Under the pieces are notes generated by a model. That model worked only from the letters and a program-made list of their open reading frames with translations, was not told the DNA's origin and ran no database searches. Of a stretch of 6,779 bases of DNA, positions 1 to 6,173 are shown piece by piece. Numbering within the stretch: position 1 is the first letter of the stretch; each line of letters opens with the position of its first letter. Where the stretch lies: NCBI GenBank assembly GCA_040512755.1, contig JBEVEP010000214.1, positions 1 to 6,779 on the forward strand. The letters are read 5' to 3'. The stretch is from JBEVEP01 sp040512755 (lineage in GTDB: Bacteria; Pseudomonadota; Alphaproteobacteria; Rhizobiales; Rhizobiaceae). Both the position numbers and the translations under genes were made by a program.

Positions 1-1
1 G

Positions 2-982
2 CTGGCCTTGCTGCCGGTGCCACTGCTGATCTGGTGGCTGGTTCCGCCATATCGTGAAGAGACGGCTTCCATTCGGCTTCCCTTCTTCGATGAAGTTGCA
101 AAGGCTGCCGGCGTGACACCTACAGAAGGGTCCGTGGTGCGGAGGATGAACTGGGCTCAGAGGTTGCTCGCGCCCGTTTGCTGGGCGCTGATCGTACTGG
201 CACTCGCACGTCCGCAATACATTGAACGTCCCGTCGAGAAAACCGAGCCTCAGCGCGATCTGATGCTCTCGCTGGATCTCTCACAGTCGATGGAGACAAG
301 GGACTTTCGTGATCCAGCCGGGCAACTCGAGACGCGCGTCGCCGCCATGCGGCAGGTGGTCAGCGATTTCGTGAAGCGCCGGCAAGGAGATCGGGTCGGG
401 CTTATTGCCTTCGGAGACGCGCCCTATCCGCTCGTTCCGTTCACCATCGACCACCTGACCGTCCAGTCGATGATCGAAAGCGCCATCCCCGGTATCGCGG
501 GTCCGCGAACCGCACTCGGAGATTCCATCGGCCTTGCGATCAAAATGTTTGCTGAGAGCAAGGCGCCCGAAAAGGTGCTCGTCGTGCTTACCGATGGCAA
601 TGACACGGCGAGCCGTATGCCGCCGGACCGAGCGGCTGACATTGCAAAGCAAGATGGAATCACTGTCCACGCGGTCGGTATCGGCGACCCCGATGCGACC
701 GGTGAAGACAAGCTGGATGTGGAGGCTCTAAAGAAAATCGCCGAGACCACCGGCGGACGTTACTTCTTTGGTCAGGACCAGAGCCAGTTGGCTGAGATCT
801 ACTCGGTACTCGATGCGATCACGCCTGCCAACCAGACAGTGCTTTCCTGGCGGCCGAAGATCGAGCTCTTCCACTACCCATTGGGAACCGCTCTGCTGTT
901 GCTGATCGGCTATCACGCTCTCGCCTGGGCCTGGACCGGCCTTCGCCGCCCGCCCGAAGCGACGGCCAACGAGGCGGCGTGA
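2..982 (+). CDS. batA: BatA-like VWA-domain membrane protein (5' end outside window)
   Basis: A membrane-anchored von Willebrand factor A protein of the Bat/aerotolerance family, expected to work with a MoxR-type ATPase and the two genes that follow. The reading frame is open to the left edge, and the visible N-terminus (LALLPVPLLIWWLVPP) is the middle of the first membrane segment. The true start therefore lies upstream and probably only a handful of residues are missing; the TTG at 8 is not the start. Numbering residues from that TTG codon: a second membrane segment at about 52-68, a VWA domain at about 84-270 with MIDAS metal-site residues D90-x-S92-x-S94, a candidate MIDAS threonine T168, and the T195-D196-G197 strand end, then a C-terminal membrane segment at about 290-311. 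Two N-terminal helices, a VWA domain and one C-terminal helix is the BatA/BatB architecture. The stop overlaps the next start by one base. The family assignment is secure; the cellular role is poorly defined even for characterised members. Confidence 0.9.
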   Translation: MALLPVPLLIWWLVPPYREETASIRLPFFDEVAKAAGVTPTEGSVVRRMNWAQRLLAPVCWALIVLALARPQYIERPVEKTEPQRDLMLSLDLSQSMETRDFRDPAGQLETRVAAMRQVVSDFVKRRQGDRVGLIAFGDAPYPLVPFTIDHLTVQSMIESAIPGIAGPRTALGDSIGLAIKMFAESKAPEKVLVVLTDGNDTASRMPPDRAADIAKQDGITVHAVGIGDPDATGEDKLDVEALKKIAETTGGRYFFGQDQSQLAEIYSVLDAITPANQTVLSWRPKIELFHYPLGTALLLLIGYHALAWAWTGLRRPPEATANEAA

Positions 983-2541
983 TGGATGATTTTCATTTTC
1001 TCCGACCTTGGTGGCTATTGGGTCTGATCGCAGCGGCCATGCTGGTCTGGCTCGTTTCGCGCCGAAGGGATGTCCGCGCCCGCTGGCGCGGCATGATTGC
1101 GCCAGCGCTGCTCAGCCATCTTCTAGTCGAGCGGCAAGGCGGTACTCGGTTACGGCCAGTGCACCTCGTGGCAATCCTGATCTCGCTTGGCTCCATCGCT
1201 GTTGCAGGGCCTACCTGGCAACGGGAACAGCCGCCCTTTGTCGAGGACAAGGCGCCCTTGGCGCTGGTGATCGATCTGTCGCAGACAATGAACGCGATCG
1301 ACATCACGCCGTCCCGGCTCGAGAGGGTCAAGCTCAAGGTGCAGGATCTGTTGAAACTGCGGCCCGGCGCTCGCACGGCCGTTTTCGCCTATGCCGGGTC
1401 TGCCCATATGGTACTGCCGCTCACCGACGACGCTCGGCTCGTACAGATTTATGTCAATTCGCTTCAGACGCGGATCATGCCAGTTCCGGGCAAGGACACG
1501 GTCAAAGCTCTACAGACAGTAGAAAAGAGCCTTTCCCACGAGCAGACGCCAGGTACCATCCTGTTCCTCACCGACGGCATCGAGCCTGCGGCGATCGATG
1601 CCTTCAAGCGCCATGAGGGCAAAAATGAAATCATGGTTCTTGGGGTTGGGACCGCAGAAGGCGGACCGGTCAAACTGGGGGCGGGCGAGTTCCTGACCGA
1701 CGCCGCTGGCGGGAGGGTCATTGCGAAGCTTGATGTCGATCAATTGCAGTCCTTGCGCCAGGGCGGAGCAAGCGTAGCGACCATAACTCTCGACGACCAT
1801 GACGTGGGGTGGATTGCGGCGCGTATTCGCACGCATCTCGAGTCGAAGCTGGCGGAAGGACAGACCCATTGGCGCGATGCAGGCTGGTGGCTTACAATTC
1901 CGATCGCGTTTCTGGCCGTCTTCAGCTTTCGACGCGGCTGGTCCGTCCAGTGGGCGGCTGCTCTCCTACTGGCATTTCTGGCCGCGCCTGGACCGGCTGA
2001 CGCCGCTGACTTCACGTTCATCGACTTGTGGCTCACACGTGACCAGCAAGGGAGGCGGGCGTTTGAAAACAGTGACTACAGCCGCGCTGCAACACTATTT
2101 GCCGATCCGATGTGGCGGGGCGCTGCGCTCTACCGGGCAGGCAAATTTGCTGACTCAGTCGATGCCTTTGCGCAGGTAAAAAGTGCCGAAAGTTATTACG
2201 ACCAGGGTAACGCGCTCGCCCATCTCGACAAGCTCGAAGAGGCGGCTGCCAGCTACAAGCAGGCGCTGAAGCTCCGTTCAGATTGGCAACAGGCACAAGA
2301 CAACCTCGCCGTCATCGAGAAAATCCTGGGCGATCGCAAGAAGCAGGACGAGGAGCAGGAGGAGCCACCTAACCTCGATCCGGATCAGATCCAGTTCGAT
2401 GATAAGGGCAAGCAAGGCAAGGAAGGACAGATCGACCTCGCTCAGCAAACCGCCGATATGTGGATGAAGAACATACAGGTCACTCCGACGGACCTGCTTG
2501 CGCGAAAATTCGCTCTCGAAGCAAGGCCTGAGCAGCCATGA
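982..2541 (+). CDS. BatB-BatC-like fusion: VWA domain plus TPR repeats
   Basis: A 519-residue inner-membrane protein joining a VWA domain to a TPR region, equivalent to BatB and BatC encoded as one chain. I chose ATG 982 over GTG 979: it overlaps the previous stop as TGATG, and GAGG at 971-974 sits 7 nt upstream, against 4 nt for the GTG. Order of parts: membrane segments at about 9-25 and 60-76; VWA domain at about 92-285 with MIDAS D98-x-S100-x-T102 and T197-D198-G199; membrane segments at about 302-316 and 322-338; TPR-like helices at about 355-448 (for example YDQGNALAHLDKLEEAAASY at 406-425); a charged linker rich in E, D, K and Q at about 451-485; and a conserved-looking tail, MWMKNIQVTPTDLLARKFAL, at 493-512. 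The third MIDAS position is Thr instead of the commoner Ser. VWA and TPR modules both suggest scaffolding of a protein complex. The stop overlaps the next start as ATGA, so coupled translation is likely. Confidence 0.9.
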   Translation: MDDFHFLRPWWLLGLIAAAMLVWLVSRRRDVRARWRGMIAPALLSHLLVERQGGTRLRPVHLVAILISLGSIAVAGPTWQREQPPFVEDKAPLALVIDLSQTMNAIDITPSRLERVKLKVQDLLKLRPGARTAVFAYAGSAHMVLPLTDDARLVQIYVNSLQTRIMPVPGKDTVKALQTVEKSLSHEQTPGTILFLTDGIEPAAIDAFKRHEGKNEIMVLGVGTAEGGPVKLGAGEFLTDAAGGRVIAKLDVDQLQSLRQGGASVATITLDDHDVGWIAARIRTHLESKLAEGQTHWRDAGWWLTIPIAFLAVFSFRRGWSVQWAAALLLAFLAAPGPADAADFTFIDLWLTRDQQGRRAFENSDYSRAATLFADPMWRGAALYRAGKFADSVDAFAQVKSAESYYDQGNALAHLDKLEEAAASYKQALKLRSDWQQAQDNLAVIEKILGDRKKQDEEQEEPPNLDPDQIQFDDKGKQGKEGQIDLAQQTADMWMKNIQVTPTDLLARKFALEARPEQP

Positions 2542-3866
2542 AATTCAATCACACGACCTGCGGCTGGCTGTTTTCCTTGCTGCTCGTTTGGCCAACGGCC
2601 GCGTGGGCCGCCGATCCCGTCATCCGTGCCCAAATCCTGACACCACCGCCCATCGTCGCCGGCCAACAAGTCCAGGTCCAGGTGGATGTTCTGGTGCCGA
2701 ACTTCTTTATGTCGGCCCCGCAATTTCCACTTTTTAACCTGCCGAACGCTATCGTTACGCTCCCCGATACGGGCGCGTTGAACCTGACCGAGAATATCGA
2801 CGGCGAGGCGTATGCCGGCATTCGCCGGGTTTACGTCATCACCCCCCAAATTGGCGGCGATTTCACGCTGCCGCCTGCGACGATCCCATTCACCTACGCC
2901 GCCGTCCCCGGTCAGCCGACCAACGGGGTTGTCACGCTTCCCCAGGAAAAATTTACCGTCGGCGGCGCTGCCGGCGCGGCAGACAGTATGGCTGCCACTG
3001 CCGCCAAACTCACCGTTACCCAGTCGCTCGATCGCGAGCCTACGGGGCTGAAAGCCGGCGACGCGCTAGTGCGAACGGTCACTGTGACCGCAGAAGGCAT
3101 GCAGGCGATGATGATCCCGACGCCGCAATTCGACGCTCCCGAAGGTACCCGTATCTACAAACAGGACCCCATGCTTTCCGATCACGCTGGCAATCAGGGC
3201 TCAATAGGCGGGAAGCGCATAGACAGAGTGACCTACCAGTTCGAGAAACCGGGCAGCTACACGCTCCCTGCGGCGCAGATCAGCTGGTATGATCCATCGG
3301 AACGCCGCAACGAGATCGCCGAGGCGCCGGGCATAGCGGTCACGGTCCTCGAAGAAGCGGCTTTCAAGCCTGCCCTCGCGCCACCGCCCTCCTTGACAGA
3401 AGCACCCTCCACTCTTCCGTTTGAATGGCGGCGCTACCTCCCATGGACGGTTGGCGCATTCGCTTTGTTCCTGCTCGGCTGGATCACTGTTCGCCTGCTG
3501 CCACAATTCCAGCAATGGCGAGAACGTCGTCGGCTGCAGAGAGGAAACTCCGAGCCAGCTTTCTTTCGCCGCTTCGAGGAGGCTTGCCGGAACGGTGACC
3601 AGCTCGCTGCCTATGCCGCGCTCGACGCTTGGAGCCGTAGAGTTCACATCGGCCCGGTCGACGCATGGCTGGCCGTCGCTGCCGACGTGCCAACGCAGCA
3701 GGAGTTTGCCGCCTACGAAAGAATGGTCTTCGGAAACGCACAGAGGACCGAAGCATGGGATCCAGCAAAGCTTCTGGCCGGGATTGGCCGATCCAGAACG
3801 GCGCTCCTGGCTAGGAAACACGCCCAGGGTGATGTCGCTGGAGCGCTGCCGCCGCTCAATCCGTAG
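2538..3866 (+). CDS. batD: BatD-like secreted, membrane-anchored protein
   Basis: A 442-residue protein of the BatD (oxygen-tolerance) family, the third consecutive Bat gene. Residues 1-24 form a Sec signal peptide with a hydrophobic core (WLFSLLLVWPTAA) and a probable cleavage site AWA|AD. Residues 25-275 are beta-rich, with two Ig-like stretches (about 27-142 and 156-272) typical of the periplasmic part of BatD, including the pattern EKPGSYTLPAAQISWYD at 236-252. A proline-rich spacer leads to one membrane segment at about 302-320, followed by a basic RERRRLQR patch (positive-inside) and a helical cytoplasmic tail of about 110 residues. The ATG shares ATGA with the upstream stop. The nearest purine-rich stretch (AAGG at 2523-2526) is a poor, distant ribosome site, which favours re-initiation by ribosomes ending the VWA-TPR gene. 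The last gene of this operon is followed within 6 nt by a stem-loop. Individual family members diverge strongly, so the call rests on architecture plus context. Confidence 0.85.
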   Translation: MKFNHTTCGWLFSLLLVWPTAAWAADPVIRAQILTPPPIVAGQQVQVQVDVLVPNFFMSAPQFPLFNLPNAIVTLPDTGALNLTENIDGEAYAGIRRVYVITPQIGGDFTLPPATIPFTYAAVPGQPTNGVVTLPQEKFTVGGAAGAADSMAATAAKLTVTQSLDREPTGLKAGDALVRTVTVTAEGMQAMMIPTPQFDAPEGTRIYKQDPMLSDHAGNQGSIGGKRIDRVTYQFEKPGSYTLPAAQISWYDPSERRNEIAEAPGIAVTVLEEAAFKPALAPPPSLTEAPSTLPFEWRRYLPWTVGAFALFLLGWITVRLLPQFQQWRERRRLQRGNSEPAFFRRFEEACRNGDQLAAYAALDAWSRRVHIGPVDAWLAVAADVPTQQEFAAYERMVFGNAQRTEAWDPAKLLAGIGRSRTALLARKHAQGDVAGALPPLNP

Positions 3867-3871
3867 TCGGC

Positions 3872-3896
3872 GTGCACGGACCTTGCGTCCGCGCAC
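3872..3896 (+). terminator. Stem-loop after batD, candidate terminator
   Basis: The arms GTGCACGGAC (3872-3881) and GTCCGCGCAC (3887-3896) pair over 10 positions with one A-C mismatch and enclose the 5-nt loop CTTGC. It begins 6 nt after the batD-like stop, where an operon-end terminator is expected. No T-tract follows, so it is not a textbook intrinsic terminator; it could instead protect the 3' end or mark a Rho-dependent stop. Confidence 0.5.
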
Positions 3897-3912
3897 ATCC
3901 AGGTTCAATCCG

Positions 3913-3963
3913 ACGCAATATTGTATACGAAATATTACTTATATGTTGACAATATTGCGTACG
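3913..3963 (+). promoter_or_regulatory. Operator-like repeats in an AT-rich island, probable control region of the ABC operon
   Basis: Bases 3917-3957 contain only 8 G or C out of 41, in otherwise GC-rich DNA. The 14-mer CAATATTGNNTACG occurs twice in the same orientation (3916-3929 with TA, 3950-3963 with CG in the variable positions), 34 bp apart. The same segments also form a perfect 12-bp inverted repeat, ACGCAATATTGT (3913-3924) against ACAATATTGCGT (3949-3960), separated by 24 bp; this is possible because CAATATTG is itself palindromic. TTGACA at 3946-3951 is a perfect -35 hexamer overlapping the right copy, but the -10 candidate 17 bp on (TTCGCT) is weak. TTGTATACGA at 3921-3930 resembles the TNGT...ACNA operators known for FCD-type GntR regulators. 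Binding by a dimeric repressor or activator is inferred; no regulator gene is in the window. Confidence 0.55.
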
Positions 3964-4023
3964 CGTGGTTCGCTTGGGTGCATCCGCGCCGCCGAAGAGC
4001 ATCCGAACACAGCGCGATCACAA

Positions 4024-4029
4024 AGGGGA
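4024..4029 (+). promoter_or_regulatory. Ribosome binding site fixing the substrate-binding protein start
   Basis: AGGGGA lies 7 nt before ATG 4037. It also matters because another ATG, at 4030 in a different frame, lies closer to it but opens only a 33-codon arginine-rich frame without family resemblance. The spacing and the signal peptide both favour 4037. Confidence 0.7.
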
Positions 4030-4036
4030 ATGACCG

Positions 4037-5236
4037 ATGATCAACAGACGTTCCACACTGAAATCGCTGGCGCTCGGCGCCGTGTCTGCTCTCGCAATGA
4101 TCGCGGGAGGCGTCATCGCGGCACAAGCTGAAAACAAGGAACTGAAGATCGGATTCGTCGGCGTGACCAGCGGGCCGGCTGCAGCATGGGGTACGTCGAA
4201 CGTGCGTTCCCTGCAGACGCGCGCCGACTGGCTGAACGAGACGGGCGGCGTCAAGATCGGCGACGATACCTACAACATCACCATCGTTACCTTCGACGAT
4301 CAGAGAGATCCCAAGCGCGCTATCGCCGGCATGGAGAAGATGGCCCAGGAAGGCATTCATTATGTCGTCGGGCCGAATGTGGACGACGGCGCGGCGGCTG
4401 TACGGCCGGTCGCAGAATCCAAGGGGATCGTCTATTTCCCCTACGCGTTTCCGAAATCGCTCTACGTTGCTCCGGCTTCGAATGCCGTCCTCGGCATGGT
4501 CGCCAACTATCAGTCCGGACCGGCGATCTACAAGTACCTGATGGAAAACAAGGGCGTGAAGAAGATCGCCTTCATCGCCGCCAATGAGTCCGACCCGCTC
4601 AGCCAACGTGATAGCGGCGTCGCGGCCGCCAAGGCGCTTGGGCTGGAAGTCGTGGCCGAGACGGATACCTACCAGAACGATACGCGCGATTTTACGCCCG
4701 TACTTACCCCGATTGTCCAGTTGAAACCGGACCTGCTTGTGCTGTCCGGCGTGGCGCCTGCCAATGCGCCGCTTCTCATTCGCGCGGCGCGCGAACTCGG
4801 CTATGAAGGTCTGATCTCCGCTGAAACGGCCCAGGACGCGGGAGTTCTGCAAGAGGGCGCTGGCGAGCTTGCCAACGGCTTCATATCGGTCGGTGGTGCT
4901 TCCACGCCGGAAATTCGCACGCCGCTCATGGATGAGTTCATCGACCGCTATACGAAGAAGTTCGGTGAATACAATGACGAGTCCAACACGAAGGTCTATG
5001 CGCTCGAATACATCATCGAGACCTTGAAGGCCAATCCGAAGGCCATCGACAATATCGAGGAATTCAAGAAAACGATGGACACCTTCACCGCACCTAATCC
5101 CTATGTGAAGGATGGCGCTCTGAAATATGTCGGCGCCACCTCTTTCGGCCAGAAGCGCCAGCTCGCCGTACCGATGGTGGTTACTGAGTTCAAGGATGGC
5201 GCGTTCCAAACGCTGTTCGTCGGCGAAGTCGACTAA
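4037..5236 (+). CDS. Branched-chain amino acid-type ABC transporter substrate-binding protein (LivK/Peripla_BP_6 family)
   Basis: The periplasmic ligand receptor of the ABC importer encoded here and downstream; it captures the solute and delivers it to the LivH/LivM-type permeases. At 399 residues it is of normal length. Residues 1-31 are a signal peptide with twin arginines (NRRSTLKSLALG at 3-14), a long hydrophobic core and cleavage site AQA|EN, so export by Tat is possible. The mature protein opens with KELKIGFVGVTSGPAAAWG (34-52), the typical first strand and ligand-loop of this family. GIHYVVGPNVDDGAAAV (106-122) matches the usual 'I-GP-S...A..' turn, and KKIAFIAANESDPLSQ (175-190) opens the second lobe. 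At that place many relatives have a D-x-x-YG motif, and this protein does not. It is followed by a 66-nt gap with a stem-loop and then the permease. The substrate is not determinable: amino acids, amides, urea-like or aromatic compounds are all known for this family. Confidence 0.93.
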   Translation: MINRRSTLKSLALGAVSALAMIAGGVIAAQAENKELKIGFVGVTSGPAAAWGTSNVRSLQTRADWLNETGGVKIGDDTYNITIVTFDDQRDPKRAIAGMEKMAQEGIHYVVGPNVDDGAAAVRPVAESKGIVYFPYAFPKSLYVAPASNAVLGMVANYQSGPAIYKYLMENKGVKKIAFIAANESDPLSQRDSGVAAAKALGLEVVAETDTYQNDTRDFTPVLTPIVQLKPDLLVLSGVAPANAPLLIRAARELGYEGLISAETAQDAGVLQEGAGELANGFISVGGASTPEIRTPLMDEFIDRYTKKFGEYNDESNTKVYALEYIIETLKANPKAIDNIEEFKKTMDTFTAPNPYVKDGALKYVGATSFGQKRQLAVPMVVTEFKDGAFQTLFVGEVD

Positions 5237-5257
5237 CGATCCAGGTTCGAACTTAGC

Positions 5258-5283
5258 GAGGTTCGGGCGCAGTCCCGGACCTC
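5258..5283 (+). terminator. Strong intercistronic stem-loop between receptor and permease genes
   Basis: GAGGTTCGGG (5258-5267) pairs with CCCGGACCTC (5274-5283) over 10 positions, one of them a G-U pair, around the 6-nt loop CGCAGT. Only two T residues follow. In binding-protein-dependent transport operons such structures after the receptor gene are known to stabilise the upstream mRNA or partly stop transcription, so receptor is made in excess over permease. That role here is inference from position. The first-arm sequence AGGTTCG also occurs at 5243-5249, so a second, weaker pairing partner exists upstream. Confidence 0.6.
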
Positions 5284-5302
5284 TTGCCGATCGGATACGA
5301 TC

Positions 5303-6169
5303 ATGGAACAGGTTATCGCAAACGGGCTCTATCTCGGAGCCCAGTACGCGCTGATCGCGCTCGGACTGACGCTGATCTTCGCGCTCATGAATGTGCTGAA
5401 CTTCGCCCACGGCCAGATGTATGTGCTAGGCGGGTTCGTCACCTATGCGATCTACGGCCAGCTTGGGCTGCCGTTTCCCCTCGCACTCCTGTGCTCCGGC
5501 GTGACGCTCGCCGTCGTGGGCGCGCTGATGGAAAAGTATCTTTTCCGGACGGTGATCCGGCGAAGCAAACGCGAGGAAAGCACGATGATGCTCGCCGCGG
5601 CGACAGCATTCTTCCTCGACGCCGTCATCCTCCTGCTCTTTGGCGAAAAGCAGCGTGGCGTACCGAAGATCATCAGTGGCGTCTTCGTTTCAGACCGTGT
5701 GATCCTCCCTTACGATCGCATCGTCGTCGGCGTTATCGCAATTCTGATGATCGCCGCTTTCGTGCTGTACATGCAGTACAGCAAGCCAGGCCGCGCGATG
5801 CGCGCCTTGGCGCAGGACCGGATTGCCGCCCAGCTGATGGGCGTGAAGGTCGACCGCTATTCCATGATCGGCTTCGCGCTCGGCGCGATGCTGGCCGGAG
5901 TCGTCGGAGGGCTTCTGGTCAGTATCACCGGGGTGAATTCCGGCATCGGCGGACCGATCTCGATCAAGGCATTCCTGATGGTGATGATCGGCGGTGCGGG
6001 TGTCGTCGGAGGGGCGATCGCTGGCGGCTTCATTCTTGGAATGATGGAATCGGTCGGCCTGACGGTACTTCGCGAATATGGCGATGTTACCTACCTGGTC
6101 ATCTTCGCACTTCTGATGGTGTTCCTCAGCATCCGTCCGAATGGACTGATGGGAAAGCCGTGGGGGTGA
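5303..6169 (+). CDS. livH: LivH-type ABC transporter permease
   Basis: One of the two inner-membrane permease subunits of a branched-chain-amino-acid-type (HAAT) importer; with LivM it forms the translocation channel. At 288 residues it has the normal length. The N-terminus NGLYLGAQYALIALGLTLIF (7-26), then LNFAHGQMYVLGGF (32-45), is the hallmark start of LivH proteins. About eight membrane segments are visible, including 10-28, 58-76, 97-114, 140-157, 187-207, 225-246 and 262-276. The cytoplasmic loop GRAMRALAQDRIAAQLMGVK (163-182) is the EAA-like motif that docks on the ATPase subunits. The C-terminus LSIRPNGLMGKPWG (275-288) is family-typical. ATG 5303 is chosen because it gives the full family N-terminus; the ribosome site is weak (GGA at 5293-5295, 7 nt upstream), which would further lower synthesis relative to the receptor. 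The stop lies 4 nt before the next start. Confidence 0.95.
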   Translation: MEQVIANGLYLGAQYALIALGLTLIFALMNVLNFAHGQMYVLGGFVTYAIYGQLGLPFPLALLCSGVTLAVVGALMEKYLFRTVIRRSKREESTMMLAAATAFFLDAVILLLFGEKQRGVPKIISGVFVSDRVILPYDRIVVGVIAILMIAAFVLYMQYSKPGRAMRALAQDRIAAQLMGVKVDRYSMIGFALGAMLAGVVGGLLVSITGVNSGIGGPISIKAFLMVMIGGAGVVGGAIAGGFILGMMESVGLTVLREYGDVTYLVIFALLMVFLSIRPNGLMGKPWG

Positions 6170-6170
6170 T
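6162..6170 (+). promoter_or_regulatory. Strong ribosome binding site for the livM-like gene
   Basis: GGGGGTGAT differs at one base from the full anti-16S complement GGAGGTGAT and lies inside the end of the LivH-type gene. It sits 3 nt before ATG 6174, with the GGGGG core about 7 nt away. It settles the choice between ATG 6174, which opens the permease frame, and ATG 6169, which overlaps the preceding stop but is in a different frame. Confidence 0.65.
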
Positions 6171-6173
6171 GCC

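Noticed and set aside
3201..3908. A 235-codon minus-strand frame opposite the batD-like gene
   Set aside because: It is a shadow of the batD-like coding sequence, without its own ribosome site or family features.
3421..4131. A 236-codon plus-strand frame running from inside the batD-like gene across the intergenic region
   Set aside because: It overlaps the batD-like gene out of frame, then the control region and the receptor start. Its sequence is Arg/Ser-rich without recognisable domains.
4030..4131. Short frame starting at ATG 4030, 7 nt before the receptor ATG
   Set aside because: It would give a 33-residue arginine-rich peptide in a different frame, and the ribosome site has better spacing to 4037. 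A regulatory leader peptide is conceivable, but nothing supports it.
5241..5252. GGTTCGAAC resembling a tRNA T-arm (and GGTTCAATCC at 3903-3912)
   Set aside because: No acceptor, D or anticodon stems can be laid out around either site. In the first case the sequence is better explained as part of the stem-loop region.
3935..5410. A 491-codon open frame on the minus strand, antisense to the receptor gene
   Set aside because: It covers the whole receptor gene on the opposite strand, is rich in Arg, Asp and His with no family-like motifs, and runs through the AT-rich control region. Long antisense frames are a normal by-product of strong codon bias in GC-rich genes. The plus-strand product has a signal peptide and clear family motifs.
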